64,000 nucleotides of DNA, from assembly GCF_017094465.1 (NCBI RefSeq), contig NZ_CP064791.1:2170001-2234000 (forward strand), read 5' to 3'. The notes below the pieces were generated by a model. It was not told the DNA's origin and did not search any database. It saw only the letters and a list, made by a program, of their open reading frames with translations. This document shows positions 25,345-35,267 of the stretch, piece after piece. Position 1 is the stretch's first letter. Each line of letters starts with the position of its first letter. The DNA is from Halapricum desulfuricans. GTDB taxonomy: Archaea; Halobacteriota; Halobacteria; Halobacteriales; Haloarculaceae. Made by a program: the position numbers and the translations under genes.

Positions 25345-26220
25345 ATGTCGGAATCGATCATCGCGGACTTCGTCGGCAGCTTCAACTCCCAGAAGTCCGC
25401 GCGTGCCGAGCCCGTAAAAGGGCGGATCCTCCTCAGTCGCAAGCGGCTGGTGTTGGCCGCCCAAGAGGGCAAGACACAGATCCCGCTATCGTCGATTTTC
25501 GACGTCGCAGTCGGACAGGTACCGGACGATCTGGGCGACTTCTTCAACTCGACGGTGACGGTCGCCTTCGAGCGCAACGACCAGCAGTTCGTCGCTGCCA
25601 TCGAGGCTGACGACGAGACGATCGAGAAGTTCAACACGGTGCTGTTCAAGGCGTTGCTCAACGGCACGGATGCGACGGTGAAACACCCCGCTCGGATCGG
25701 TGGTCGAGTCACCGGCGCGGAGTTCACGCCGGCCAAGCTATTCATGGAGCCTCGTCAGATTCGGCTCAAGCGACCGGACGGGGAGTTCACGATCAGGCTC
25801 GCGACCGTCACTGGGTTCGAGCGGCTGTCACGGGAGATCAGCGGCGCGACGCGCCCAGTGCTGGCAGCGACACACAACTCGAACGGACAGGCGGTAGTCA
25901 CGCTCGCCGCGCTCCCCTCCTCGCGGAAGATGAACATCCTGGGGCGGTATCTCCGGCGGGAGTACCGCGAGGTCATGGACGAGATCAGGGACATCGATCT
26001 GTCCAAGCCGGAGAAAGAACTCCTCGTTTCCGTCTACTCGACCGGGGAGATGGACGGCATTCCCCTCGCGAAAGTGCTTGACATGGAGACCAGCGAGGTC
26101 GAACTCCTCCGGGGCCAACTCGAAAAGAAAGACCTCCTCATCGACGGCGAGGACGGCCTGCAGTTGACACCGGCCGGTCGCGTGGTGGTCAACAATCACC
26201 TCGAGGACGTCAACGACTAG
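25345..26220 (+). CDS. cheF: CheF-type archaeal taxis protein, 291 aa
   Basis: The N-terminus (MSESIIADFVGSFN, then VKGRILLSRKRLVLAAQEGKTQIPL) and the C-terminal winged-helix-like region (ELLVSVYSTGEMDGIPLAKVLDM) match CheF. In Halobacterium CheF connects the Che phosphorelay (CheY, CheD, CheC) to the archaellum. No archaellum or chemotaxis gene is nearby, so this is an orphan copy. The assignment is from remembered family pattern. Confidence 0.75.
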   Translation: MSESIIADFVGSFNSQKSARAEPVKGRILLSRKRLVLAAQEGKTQIPLSSIFDVAVGQVPDDLGDFFNSTVTVAFERNDQQFVAAIEADDETIEKFNTVLFKALLNGTDATVKHPARIGGRVTGAEFTPAKLFMEPRQIRLKRPDGEFTIRLATVTGFERLSREISGATRPVLAATHNSNGQAVVTLAALPSSRKMNILGRYLRREYREVMDEIRDIDLSKPEKELLVSVYSTGEMDGIPLAKVLDMETSEVELLRGQLEKKDLLIDGEDGLQLTPAGRVVVNNHLEDVND

Positions 26221-26272
26221 TTACCTCCCAGACCCGCGAGTTTATGAGTGAACCCGGAGGTAAGACGAGTCG

Positions 26273-27508
26273 ATGGAGGCTGCTGGCGTTCGGCTGGTCG
26301 TCGATCCGACAGCGACTGCCCTGGTTCTCGCCTACATCGGCGGTGGGGTCTGTCTCGGGTCGATCAGCGGACTCACGCCCGGCCTACACGCGAACACGTT
26401 CGCGCTGTTGCTCGCGTCGTTCGCGTCGGCGGTGCCGGGGCCGCCGCAGTACGTCGCGGCCGCGATGCTCGCGGCGGGAACAACCCACACGTTTCTGGAC
26501 ATCGTGCCGTCGCTGGCGCTGGGCGTGCCCGACCCGGCAATGGCTGCGACCGCACTGCCGGGTCACGAGCTCGTCCTGGAGGGGCGGGGCCGCGAAGCGT
26601 TGCGGCTGTCGGCGATGGGGAGCGGGCTGGCCGTGGTCGCGGCCGTCCCGCTGGCGCTGCCGCTGACCGAGGCGATGGCCGCCGGGATGCCGTGGCTCGA
26701 GTCGCACCTGTCGATCGTGCTCACTGCCATCGTCGCCGTCCTGCTCATGTCGGAGCCGAACCGGCCCGCGCGGATCGGCGCAGCCCTCTCGTTCGCTGCG
26801 AGCGCGGCCCTCGGGTTCGTCACACTGGATGTGTCGGTCGGCGGGATGGTTACAGTTGGAAACACGCTCGCGCCGCTGTTCGCCGGGCTGTTCGGCGCGC
26901 CGATCCTGCTCGATTCGATCGGTGGTTCGGGCGTCCCCCCGCAGGACGAGCCGGTCGTGCTGACGACGCGCTGGCTGGTCGTCGGCCTGGCCGGAATGGG
27001 TGCGCTCGCGGGGGCAGTCGTCGGCTTCCTGCCGGGCGTCTCCAGCGCGATCGCGGCCACGATGGTCCTGCTCGCAGTGCCGCGTTCGCGTGGCGCCCGC
27101 GGGTTCGTCGTCGCGACCAGCGGCGTCAACACGGCGACGGCAATTTTCGCGCTCGTGGCGTTCGTCACCTTCGGCTCGACCCGGACGGGTGTGGTCGTCG
27201 CCGTCGAATCGGTCAACGCCCCGCAGTCGCTGGCACTGTGGCTGCTCGCGATCGCCGTCGCCTCGCTTGTCGGGTTCGCGCTCGTGATCGTCCTCGGCGA
27301 TCGGTATCTCGCGGTCGTCGGGCAACTCGACAACACCCGGGTGTCGATCGGCGTGCTTGCCCTGCTGGTCGCGTTACTCTGGATCCTGAGCGGCGTGGTA
27401 GGCGTCGGGATCTTCATCGCAGCGACGGTGGTCGGACTGGTACCGCCGCGGGTCGGTGCCCGCCGCGTCTCGCTGATGGGGGTGTTACTCGGCCCGCTGA
27501 TCCTCTAG
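26273..27508 (+). CDS. TctA/DUF112-family polytopic membrane protein, 411 aa
   Basis: About eleven membrane helices with the repeated glycine-rich motif SGLTPGLHAN near the start and VVGFLPGVSSAI in the second half, the paired signatures of the TctA permease family. Archaeal versions lack the periplasmic TctC and the small TctB partner, and neither is seen here. The substrate is unknown. A GGAGG at 26256-26260 precedes the ATG. The stop overlaps the convergent corA stop. Confidence 0.78.
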   Translation: MEAAGVRLVVDPTATALVLAYIGGGVCLGSISGLTPGLHANTFALLLASFASAVPGPPQYVAAAMLAAGTTHTFLDIVPSLALGVPDPAMAATALPGHELVLEGRGREALRLSAMGSGLAVVAAVPLALPLTEAMAAGMPWLESHLSIVLTAIVAVLLMSEPNRPARIGAALSFAASAALGFVTLDVSVGGMVTVGNTLAPLFAGLFGAPILLDSIGGSGVPPQDEPVVLTTRWLVVGLAGMGALAGAVVGFLPGVSSAIAATMVLLAVPRSRGARGFVVATSGVNTATAIFALVAFVTFGSTRTGVVVAVESVNAPQSLALWLLAIAVASLVGFALVIVLGDRYLAVVGQLDNTRVSIGVLALLVALLWILSGVVGVGIFIAATVVGLVPPRVGARRVSLMGVLLGPLIL

Positions 27509-28470
27509 ATGTACTCCCGACGGCGGAAGAACCAGCCCATACCGGCGGCGGTAGCGACCATCAGCCCCAGCACGGCCGGGTACCCCCACCGCCAGCCAAG
27601 CTCGGGCATCCACTCGAAGTTCATCCCGTAGACGCCGGCGACGAAGGTGAGCGGGATGAATATCGTCGCAACCACCGTGAGAACCTTCATCACCTCGTTG
27701 GTCGATTGGGAAAGGGTGTTGAGATAGATGTCCCGCGTCCCGGCGATCAGATCGCGGTAGGTCTCGGTCAGGTCGACCAGCTGGACGAGGTGATCGTACA
27801 CGTCGCGGTAGTACTTTTCTGTCTCCTCGGAGATTGGCTTGGGATCGCCTCGGGCGAGCGTCCCGACGGCTTCCCTGGCCGGCCACAGGAGCTTGCGAAA
27901 GGAGAGCAGCTCCCGCCGGACGCTGTTGATCCCTTCGAGCAGGTCGATGTCAGTCGAGGCGACGACCTCGTCCTCGATAGATTCGATCTTCGTCTCGATG
28001 CTGTCCAGCAGGTCGAAGTACCGATCGACCATCGCGTCGATGATCCGGTAGGCCGTGAAGTCCGCGCCACGCTCGAGCAGCCGCTCGTCTCGAGATTCGA
28101 CGGCAGCGCGCACCCGCCCGATCTCCTCGGCCGTGCCGGTCGTCAGCGTCACCACCCAGTCATTGCTGAAGAAGATCCCCACCGGGTCGTCGGTAATCTC
28201 CTCCTCGAAGGTGGTCGCACCCCGCGTGAGTCGGGCCGTCTTCAGCAGGACGAACACGTAGTCGGAGAACTCCTCGGTCTTGGCACGGATGTTGCCGGTG
28301 ATGTCGTCGATCGCGAGCGGGTGCAGGTCAAACGCCTCACGCACGCGTTCGCGCTCGTCGTCAGTGACCCCCGTCGCGTGAACCCACGTCGTCCCCTCGG
28401 CGGCTTTCGCCCTCGCGAGATCGTCGTAGGACTCGACGGCACCGCCGCGGTAGACGAGGGATTCGATCAT
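27505..28470 (-). CDS. corA: CorA-family Mg2+/Co2+ channel, 321 aa
   Basis: A large cytoplasmic funnel of about 260 residues with long helices precedes two C-terminal membrane helices. The selectivity motif G282-M-N284 (YGMNFEW) ends the first helix, and a basic RRRE tail follows the second. It forms pentameric, gradient-driven divalent cation channels. Length and motif are canonical. Confidence 0.92.
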   Translation of the reverse strand: MIESLVYRGGAVESYDDLARAKAAEGTTWVHATGVTDDERERVREAFDLHPLAIDDITGNIRAKTEEFSDYVFVLLKTARLTRGATTFEEEITDDPVGIFFSNDWVVTLTTGTAEEIGRVRAAVESRDERLLERGADFTAYRIIDAMVDRYFDLLDSIETKIESIEDEVVASTDIDLLEGINSVRRELLSFRKLLWPAREAVGTLARGDPKPISEETEKYYRDVYDHLVQLVDLTETYRDLIAGTRDIYLNTLSQSTNEVMKVLTVVATIFIPLTFVAGVYGMNFEWMPELGWRWGYPAVLGLMVATAAGMGWFFRRREYI

Positions 28471-28507
28471 ATCCGGGCGTCGCCGCCGAGGGAAAAAAGT
28501 CTGTGGC

Positions 28508-29992
28508 CTACTCGATCCGCGCGACCGGACCGTCGTCGGTATCTTGGACCTCGACGCCGAGCGATTCCAGTTCGTCCCGGAGTTCGTCGGCGCGCTCGTA
28601 GTTGCCAGCCTCGCGTTCGTGCTCGCGGATCTCGAGAACGAGGTCGATCACGTCTTCGGCCAGTTCGACATCGCCGCCGTCGGCCCCGCCCAGCGAGAGC
28701 CCGAAGACGCCACCCGCAAACTCTTCGATGGTCTCGATCGCCCGCCGGAGTCCGCGGTAGTCGTACTGGTCGTGCTCGTCGATATGGGAGTTGACCTCGC
28801 CCACGAGTTCCAGGAGTGCCGTCATCGCCGCCCGGGTGTTGAAGTCGTCGTTCATCGCCGTCTCGAAATCCTCGCGAGCGGTCTCGACGGCCGCCCGGAG
28901 GTCCTCGTCCTCTACCTTGGTCCGGGCGTCGACGCTGTCACAGACCTCGACGGCGCGCTCGTAGCCCCGCTCCAGCCGTTCGAAGCGCTCGATGGCTTCG
29001 TTGATCGTATCCTCGCCGTAGACGGCGCTGTTGTGGTAGGCCGTCGACAGCAGGAAGGTCCGTACGACGTCCGTCCCATAGCGCTCGATGGCCTCCTGGA
29101 CCGTCTCGAAGTTGCCCAGCGACGAGGACATCTTCTCGCCTTTAGTCTCGAGCAGGCGGACGTGCAGCCAGTAGTTGGCGAAGGTTTCGCCGGTCGCAGC
29201 CTCGCTCTGGGCGATCTCGTTTTCGTGGTGGGGGAAGACCAGATCCTGCCCGCCGACGTGGATGTCCAGCGTCTCGTCGAGATGGGTCATACTCATCACC
29301 GAGCACTCGATGTGCCAGCCCGGACGACCGTCGCCCCACGGGGAGTCCCACGTCTCGGCGGTCCCGCAGGCCTCCTCGGCGGGTGCGGCCTCGGCGTGTT
29401 GGTGATCGGCAATCTCCGCAGGATCGACACCGCCGCCCTTCCAGACCGCGAAGTCCGCCGGGTGGCGTTTCTCGGCCTGTTCGTCCGCGCTGCCCTGGGC
29501 CTCCAGTTCGTCGATCTCCTGGTTGGAGAGTTTGCCGTAGTCCTCGAAGCTCGTCACGTCGAAGTAGACCGAGCCGTTCGACTCGTAGGCGTAGCCCTTC
29601 TCGATCAGCGTCTCCACCAGGTCGATGATCTCCGGAACGTGCTCGGAGACGCGGGGGTAGACCTCCGCGCGCTTGAGGTTGAGATCGCGCATAGACCGAA
29701 TGACCTCCTGGATGTAGGACTCTGCGACATCGGCCTCGCTCGATCCGTCCTCGCCGACGCGGGCGACGATCTTCTCGTTGACGTCGGTGAAGTTCTCGAC
29801 GTGATGCACGTCATAGCCCAGCCAGGAGAGCCACCGGTCCATCACGTCGACGTGGACCCACCCACGGGCATGACCCAGGTGGGGCGGGTCCGAGACCGTC
29901 AGCCCGCAGTAGTACAACCGGACGGCGTCGGAATCTTCGGGTACGAACTCCTCGCGCTCGCCGGTCAGCGTGTTACTCACGCGCAGCGTCAT
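28508..29992 (-). CDS. cysS: Cysteinyl-tRNA synthetase, 494 aa
   Basis: Class I synthetase with HLGH (38-41) and KMSSS (287-291). Zinc-binding C29, C230 and the histidine pair in FPHHENE are in place. Relative to bacterial enzymes there is an insertion at about 187-214 ([19 protein letters not shown]) between the WK and SPWG motifs, probably a surface loop. The start ATG at 29992 directly precedes LRVSNTLTG, the family N-terminus. Confidence 0.95.
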   Translation of the reverse strand: MTLRVSNTLTGEREEFVPEDSDAVRLYYCGLTVSDPPHLGHARGWVHVDVMDRWLSWLGYDVHHVENFTDVNEKIVARVGEDGSSEADVAESYIQEVIRSMRDLNLKRAEVYPRVSEHVPEIIDLVETLIEKGYAYESNGSVYFDVTSFEDYGKLSNQEIDELEAQGSADEQAEKRHPADFAVWKGGGVDPAEIADHQHAEAAPAEEACGTAETWDSPWGDGRPGWHIECSVMSMTHLDETLDIHVGGQDLVFPHHENEIAQSEAATGETFANYWLHVRLLETKGEKMSSSLGNFETVQEAIERYGTDVVRTFLLSTAYHNSAVYGEDTINEAIERFERLERGYERAVEVCDSVDARTKVEDEDLRAAVETAREDFETAMNDDFNTRAAMTALLELVGEVNSHIDEHDQYDYRGLRRAIETIEEFAGGVFGLSLGGADGGDVELAEDVIDLVLEIREHEREAGNYERADELRDELESLGVEVQDTDDGPVARIE

Positions 29993-30038
29993 TGCCCGTC
30001 ACTACGCGAGCCAGCGTTTCAATCCGTCGGAGTCGCCA

Positions 30039-30509
30039 TCACGCCTCGCTTTGCTCGATCAGCCGCACCGCGTCCGGCCCGTCCCGGCGCCCGACGACGA
30101 CCACAAGCGTATCCGACCCGACTGCCGCAGCTTCGACTGCAATCTCGGCGGCCGCGAACCGACCCAGGACCGTCCCCAGCAGATCGGGACTGACATCGCC
30201 GGTCGCGACGACCGCCGTCGCGTCGCCGCCGTCGGCCGCGAGTGCCGTCTCACCCACCTCGAGCAGTGGCTCGTCGCTGTCCTCGGCGGGACCGACGCCG
30301 CTGTGCATCGTCACCCGGAGTTCGCGCTCGGCCGCGTCGCGTTCGGGCAACTCCTCAGCGTAGCGCCGCAGTGCCGCCGCGACGGCGTCGGTCTCGCCGA
30401 CGTCCAGAAACCGGGCCGCAGCGGAGTAGTTGAGGACCCCCGCACGCAGTCCCTCGTAGACGAACGGGTGTGCTCGAACCGCCTCCCGAGTGTCCGCAGC
30501 GAGTGACAT
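30039..30509 (-). CDS. Conserved haloarchaeal protein with ACT-like C-terminal half, 156 aa
   Basis: An N-terminal helical part (AADTREAVRAHPFVYEGLRAGVLNYSAAARFL) resembles a small helical DNA- or protein-binding domain. The C-terminal half (ATAVVATGDVSPDLLGTVLGRFAAAEIAVEAA) has a βαβ pattern like an ACT domain. No ligand motif is clear. The ATG at 30509 is used. It lies between cysS and a histidine kinase on the same strand, with 38-46 nt gaps. Confidence 0.7.
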   Translation of the reverse strand: MSLAADTREAVRAHPFVYEGLRAGVLNYSAAARFLDVGETDAVAAALRRYAEELPERDAAERELRVTMHSGVGPAEDSDEPLLEVGETALAADGGDATAVVATGDVSPDLLGTVLGRFAAAEIAVEAAAVGSDTLVVVVGRRDGPDAVRLIEQSEA

Positions 30510-30547
30510 AGCAGTGGCTCGGACCTGATTGATCAAAATACCGCCGA

Positions 30548-32206
30548 TCACGGCCGCGAGTCACCCCTCCGAAGCGTGACCGTGACTGTCGTCCCGGAGT
30601 CGCCGGTCTCGAACGCGACCGTCCCGCCGACGCGTTCGATCGCCCAGGTGACCAGCCACAGCCCGACGCCGCTGGCGTGTTCCATCGGCGTCTCGGTGCC
30701 GGCGTCCAGGACTTCGAGTTCTTGCTCGGGGATCCCGGGGCCGTCGTCAGCGACCGCGAGTCGGGCGCGGCCGTCGTCGACCGTGAGATCGAGCCGCACC
30801 GTCGGATCCGGGCGCTCGGCGTGCTCGATCGCGTTTGCGAGTAGCTCCTCGATCGCGATCTCGATCGAGGGGTCACCGACGACGACACACGAGCCGGGCG
30901 AATCGAGCGTGATCGACGCCGCAGGGTTGTCGGCTCGGGCCGACGCCGCCAGCGACTGCAGAATCGAGCAGAGATCCAGCGACTGGGTCGGCTCGTCCGC
31001 GACCGACCGCGAGAGCGCGCTGATCTTCTCGCTGCGGTCGATCACGTCGTTGGCGGTGTCGATGATCGTACTCGCGTGTTCGCGGTGTTCCGGCGTCTCG
31101 ACGCGCGTGGCGAGCAACTCGGCGTGTCCGCGGACGACGTTCATCTCGTTGCGGAGGTTGTGTCGGTACAGACGGTTCATCACGTCCAGGCGCTGTTCGC
31201 GACGAGTGCGCTCGGTGACGTCCCGAAGGCTGATGATCCGCCCGGTCACGGTCCCGTAGGCGCGATCCAGTTCCGAGACGCGAACGTCGTAGTAACAGCG
31301 CATCCCGTCGCGATCCATGGTGATTTCGGCGACGCCATCGAGATCAGCCAGTTTGGGGGCGAGCGCAGCCAGATCACTGCCAATCGCGTCCGCCGCGGAA
31401 GCGGCCAGCAACGACTCGGCAGCGCGGTTCAGATCGACGATCGTCCCGCCCGCGTCGACGATGATCACCGGATCGTCCAGTTGTCCGATCAACTCTTCCC
31501 GTCCCAGTTGCCGCGTCGCCGGCGTAACATCGAGCAAGTGCTCACGGAGGATCGCAGCCGCGATGACGGCGCCCGAAAACACGAACGCGATACCGGTCGG
31601 GTCGATCGCCCCAGGGATATACCCGAAAACATAGAGCGCGTTGACGACCATCGGGACGACGATCGCGATCAGCAACGCGGTGCTCTGATCGCGGAAGATG
31701 CCATCAGTCCGCCAGAGCACGCCGACCAGCAGCGCAGCACCGGCCGCGATCAACCCGTACGCATACGCCTGATTGCCCCAGAACGCAAGTCCCGGCACAG
31801 CGTCGAGCACGTAGTACTGGCCCGAGAGCACCACCTGGCTCGAGCGCCAGACGAGACCGTGGCTCCCGTTCGTCCAGATGAGCGCCGAAAAGACGATCGG
31901 CTCGACGACGAGCGCGAGCAGTCGGGGACCGGACAGCCAGCGCTCGCGGCCCGTGTACTCGAAGACGAGCGCGAGCCACGAGAGCGGCACCAGGGTCGAT
32001 ATCGACAGCTTCAGCGCCGTCCAAAACACTGGCGCGTCCGACGCGATGCTCAGTGCGTCAGTCAGCGACCAGAGGCTAGCTGCGAGCAGGAACAGCGCGA
32101 GCGGCGCTGCACCAGGCGTATCGCGGTGCAGCCAGGCGAACACAGCGAGTCCCGACCCGGCGACGGCAGCGAGCAACATCAGCGGCACGTACAGCGACGA
32201 AACCAT
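30548..32206 (-). CDS. 7TM-sensor PAS histidine kinase, 552 aa
   Basis: Residues 1-220 contain seven hydrophobic helices of the HisKA_7TM sensor type. A PAS domain follows (IIVDAGGTIVDLNRAAESLL), then YRHNLRNEMNVVRGHAELL with the phospho-acceptor histidine, and a HATPase with ELLANAIEHA, VADDGPGIP and GVGLWLV. It should autophosphorylate in response to a membrane signal. No response regulator is adjacent, which is common in haloarchaea. Confidence 0.88.
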   Translation of the reverse strand: MVSSLYVPLMLLAAVAGSGLAVFAWLHRDTPGAAPLALFLLAASLWSLTDALSIASDAPVFWTALKLSISTLVPLSWLALVFEYTGRERWLSGPRLLALVVEPIVFSALIWTNGSHGLVWRSSQVVLSGQYYVLDAVPGLAFWGNQAYAYGLIAAGAALLVGVLWRTDGIFRDQSTALLIAIVVPMVVNALYVFGYIPGAIDPTGIAFVFSGAVIAAAILREHLLDVTPATRQLGREELIGQLDDPVIIVDAGGTIVDLNRAAESLLAASAADAIGSDLAALAPKLADLDGVAEITMDRDGMRCYYDVRVSELDRAYGTVTGRIISLRDVTERTRREQRLDVMNRLYRHNLRNEMNVVRGHAELLATRVETPEHREHASTIIDTANDVIDRSEKISALSRSVADEPTQSLDLCSILQSLAASARADNPAASITLDSPGSCVVVGDPSIEIAIEELLANAIEHAERPDPTVRLDLTVDDGRARLAVADDGPGIPEQELEVLDAGTETPMEHASGVGLWLVTWAIERVGGTVAFETGDSGTTVTVTLRRGDSRP

Positions 32207-32289
32207 TCCGATAGCTGTGACCTTGGACGGTGGGCCCTAAAGCGTTTGCCGGGATCGGAGCGAGTATGCGTGGCGAATCGCAGGACAGC

Positions 32290-32568
32290 TCACCGGCGCG
32301 CGGCGAGCGCCGCCCAGACACCGAGCACACCGAGTCCCAGCGCAGGGACGAGCGGCACAATCAGAAACGTCTCCCGCCAGGGGAGACCGACCGCCGCGAC
32401 CGCGTCCCGTGCGGACGACAGCAGAATCAGCGTCCACGGGACGAGCAGAAACGAGACGACGACCGCCCCGACGAGCACCCAACCGCGCCAGCCAAAGTCG
32501 CTGTCGGCGTCGCCGGCCGACGCGTCCGGTCGATGGACGTACCGTTCCCCGTCGGTGTCATCACGCAT
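32290..32568 (-). CDS. Small two-helix membrane protein, 92 aa
   Basis: A charged N-terminus of about 35 residues is followed by two hydrophobic helices (WVLVGAVVVSFLLVPWTLILL and TFLIVPLVPALGLGVLGVWAAL). No family is recognised. It lies 83 nt upstream of the histidine kinase on the same strand. The ATG at 32568 is chosen over an earlier in-frame ATG because it begins an acidic haloarchaeal-type N-terminus. Confidence 0.6.
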   Translation of the reverse strand: MRDDTDGERYVHRPDASAGDADSDFGWRGWVLVGAVVVSFLLVPWTLILLSSARDAVAAVGLPWRETFLIVPLVPALGLGVLGVWAALAARR

Positions 32569-32670
32569 CGTACTCGCAGGTGGAACCACGGATCCAAAAC
32601 GGTGACGGGCAAATTAGTGAGTGTGTGTCACACGACAAGATACAACATAGAATGGGTCCAAGGGAACGGT

Positions 32671-33000
32671 ATGGCAGACGAGCCAACCACACCCGACGAA
32701 CTGCCGGACGTACCGAACGAACTTGCCAGCGAGCACCCCGAAGTCTGGGAGCGATACAGCGACCTCGGTGCGGCCTGTGCAGCGGCCGGGCCGCTTGACG
32801 GCGAAACGAAACGGCTCGTCAAACTCGCGCTCGCGGTCGGCGCGGGATCGGAGGGGGCCGTTCACTCACACGTCCGTCGCGGCCTCGAGGAAGGTGTCGA
32901 CCCCGAGGCGTTACAACACGTCGCAACGCTGGCGATTCCGACACTCGGGTTTCCGACAGCGATGGCTGCCCGGAGTTGGATCGGCGACGAACTCGAGTGA
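32671..33000 (+). CDS. Carboxymuconolactone-decarboxylase-like protein lacking redox cysteines, 109 aa
   Basis: The core LDGETKRLVKLALAVGAGSEGAVHSHVRRGLEEG aligns with the CMD/AhpD helix pair, but the CxxC positions are replaced (SEGAVHSH), leaving only the histidine side. It therefore cannot use the AhpD disulfide mechanism and may be a decarboxylase-like or non-catalytic member. The only cysteine is in AACAAAG. The ATG at 32671 follows an AT-rich region with GTGTGTCACAC at 32623-32633. Confidence 0.78.
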   Translation: MADEPTTPDELPDVPNELASEHPEVWERYSDLGAACAAAGPLDGETKRLVKLALAVGAGSEGAVHSHVRRGLEEGVDPEALQHVATLAIPTLGFPTAMAARSWIGDELE

Positions 33001-33005
33001 CAGTA

Positions 33006-33908
33006 TCAGCGCCAGTCGTATACCGAAACCGCACGGTCGGACCGCGTGCTCGCGCCGTGTGGGTTGCGGGCGATCGACCGGTCGCACGCTCGGGCCGATA
33101 GGCCGTCTTTCAGTCCCACGGCTGCGCCAGAGAGGACGTCACGCCCGGTCGAGAGCCACTCCGACGGGCCAGTCTTGCGACGGACCACGTCCCGCAGTGA
33201 GTCGAGCGCGTCGCTGCCGGCGTGGCCGACCAGTCGCCCGAGGACCGTCGGCCGTGTCCCGTAGTTCTTGCTCAGTCGGTACGCGAGCGACCGGTACTTC
33301 CAGGCCCAGTCGCGCTGTAGCTGCCCGCCGTCGGCGCCGTAGGTCCGCTCGACGGCCATCGTTTGTGCCCACTCGACGCGGAACTCGCTATCGGCGAGTC
33401 GATGTGCCAGGTCGCGAGAGCCACCGATTGGGAGGTACTCGTCGTAGCCGTCGAGAGCATCGAGCACGGCCCGATCGAACGCGACGTTGCCGCTGTTGAA
33501 ATGGGTAACATCCCGTCCGGCGACGGTCCGCTTTTCGACGGTCTCAGTCGCCGCCCCCGCGCGGCGCGGCCGGTGTGTCGGGCCGGTGACCACGTCGCCG
33601 TTGGAAAGCCCTGTCCGCACCGCGTCGGCCCAGGACTCGTCGACCGCCAGTCCGTGATCGACGAGCGCGACGACGTCCCCGGTCGTGTGCCCGATCCCGG
33701 CGTTGCGCGCCGTCGTGACCGACCGGTCGGCGATCTCGACGAGTACGTCCACGTCGTCTCGATCACGAACCATCCCGGTCGTTCCGTCGGCCGACGGACC
33801 GTTGACGACCACGATTTCGGCCTCGGGGACGACCGTCGCGAGGGCTTCGAGCGTCCCCGCGAGGCGGTCCCGGCCGTTGAGCGTCGGGACGACGACCGAG
33901 AGTTCCAT
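33006..33908 (-). CDS. Family 2 glycosyltransferase, 300 aa
   Basis: GT-A fold with the N-terminal nucleotide-sugar motif SVVVPTLNGRDRL, the loop VVVNGPSADGT, ARNAGI and the acidic VALVDHGLAVD in place of a textbook DxD. No membrane anchor is evident. It probably transfers a sugar in cell-surface glycan assembly. It is convergent with the CMD-like gene (5-nt gap) and lies downstream of the sugar nucleotidyltransferase on the same strand. Confidence 0.82.
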   Translation of the reverse strand: MELSVVVPTLNGRDRLAGTLEALATVVPEAEIVVVNGPSADGTTGMVRDRDDVDVLVEIADRSVTTARNAGIGHTTGDVVALVDHGLAVDESWADAVRTGLSNGDVVTGPTHRPRRAGAATETVEKRTVAGRDVTHFNSGNVAFDRAVLDALDGYDEYLPIGGSRDLAHRLADSEFRVEWAQTMAVERTYGADGGQLQRDWAWKYRSLAYRLSKNYGTRPTVLGRLVGHAGSDALDSLRDVVRRKTGPSEWLSTGRDVLSGAAVGLKDGLSARACDRSIARNPHGASTRSDRAVSVYDWR

Positions 33909-34007
33909 ACACGTCGTAACTCCCCCAGTGACTAAAAACGTCGCGGAACGGATATGTATAGTCGGTGGGGAGCGTACAACGGCAAATCACGGACCGTACC
34001 GGCCGGA

Positions 34008-35189
34008 CTATCGATCCCGGGTCACCGTCTCCCCGGGCGTCGTGGTCGCTCCCGCCGAGAGAACGACGCCCGCGTTCAGGCTCGTGTTGATAGCAGTCTT
34101 GACCCCGTCGCCGGCGACGACGCCGAACTTCCGTCGGCCGGTCGAGACGCGTTCGCCCTTGACCGTGATCCGCACGTCTGCGCCGTCGTGACGGAGGTTC
34201 GCCACGTTCGTCCCGGCCCCGAGGTTCACGTCCCGTCCGAGCACGCTATCGCCGACGTACGAGAGATGCGGGACGTTGCTGTCGGCCATAACGACGCTGT
34301 TTTTGATCTCGACGCTCTGGCCGACGTGGACGTTCTCCCCCAGTAGCGTCCCGCTGCGGACGTACGCGTTCGGCCCGACCGTGGCGCCCGAGCGAAGCAG
34401 TGCCGGGCCGTCGATCACGACCCCCGGCTCGACGGTCGCGCCCGCCTCGACGACCACGGGACCGCGTAGCTCGGCGTCGTCGCTCACGTCCCCGGCGATC
34501 CGTCGGTCAAGCTCGGCGAGGTGCCACTCGTTTGCTTCGAGCAGTTCCCAGGGCCGGCCGACGTCCAGCCAGCGATCGAGTTCGACGGGCGTGACGTCGA
34601 ACTGTTCGATCACCCGCGAGACGACATCGGTGATCTCGTGTTCGCCGCGCTCGCTCTCGGGGACGTCCAGCCACTCGCGGGCGGTCTCGGGGAAGACGTA
34701 CGCGCCCGTGTTCGCGCGGTCAGTCGGCGGATGAGCGGGCTTCTCGACGATCCCGGATACCCGCCCGCTATCGACCGAGATCACGCCGTAGTTCGAGGGA
34801 TTGGCGACACGATAGGTCGCCAGCGCCGGCCCCGAACCGAACAGCGTCTCGATACTGTCCGAATCGTAGAGGTTGTCGCCGTTCAACACCGCGAACGGTC
34901 CGTCGAGGGAGTCGCTGGCTGCTCGGACGGCGTCAGCGGTACCCGCCTGGGTTTCCTGACGTGCGAACGTGACGGGCACGCCCCGATACTCGTCGCCGAA
35001 GTACGTCCGGATCGTGTCGGCCTCGTACCCGACGACGATCACGAGTTCGCTCGCGCCGGCCTCGACGGCGACATCGGCCGTATGCGCGACCAGCGGCCGA
35101 TCGGCGACCGGCAACATCGGTTTCGGGAGCGACTCGGTCAGCGGTCGCATACGGGTCCCCTGTCCCGCCGCGAGGATGACAGCTTGCAT
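34008..35189 (-). CDS. Bifunctional-type sugar-1-phosphate nucleotidyltransferase/acetyltransferase (GlmU-like), 393 aa
   Basis: Residues 1-230 are a nucleotidyltransferase domain (AVILAAGQGTRMRPLTESLPKPMLPV, FAVLNGDNLY). The remainder is a left-handed β-helix of hexapeptide repeats with NVPHLSYVGDSVLG and NLGAGTNVANLRHDG, the acetyltransferase signatures of archaeal GlmU-like enzymes. The likely product is a UDP-N-acetylhexosamine or related sugar nucleotide. The ATG at 35189 starts MQAVILAAGQG. Confidence 0.86.
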   Translation of the reverse strand: MQAVILAAGQGTRMRPLTESLPKPMLPVADRPLVAHTADVAVEAGASELVIVVGYEADTIRTYFGDEYRGVPVTFARQETQAGTADAVRAASDSLDGPFAVLNGDNLYDSDSIETLFGSGPALATYRVANPSNYGVISVDSGRVSGIVEKPAHPPTDRANTGAYVFPETAREWLDVPESERGEHEITDVVSRVIEQFDVTPVELDRWLDVGRPWELLEANEWHLAELDRRIAGDVSDDAELRGPVVVEAGATVEPGVVIDGPALLRSGATVGPNAYVRSGTLLGENVHVGQSVEIKNSVVMADSNVPHLSYVGDSVLGRDVNLGAGTNVANLRHDGADVRITVKGERVSTGRRKFGVVAGDGVKTAINTSLNAGVVLSAGATTTPGETVTRDR

Positions 35190-35267
35190 GCTCAGGGCGT
35201 CCGGGCGCGTCCGCATAAGTTCCACGGGATTGTCGGCGGCAGCCGTCAGAACGACCCTGCCCGTCGA

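Noticed and set aside
26248-28794. 848-codon plus-strand frame covering the TctA-like and CorA genes
   Set aside because: Composition is Arg/Gly/Ala-rich with no domain pattern, while overlapping frames give two clear families.
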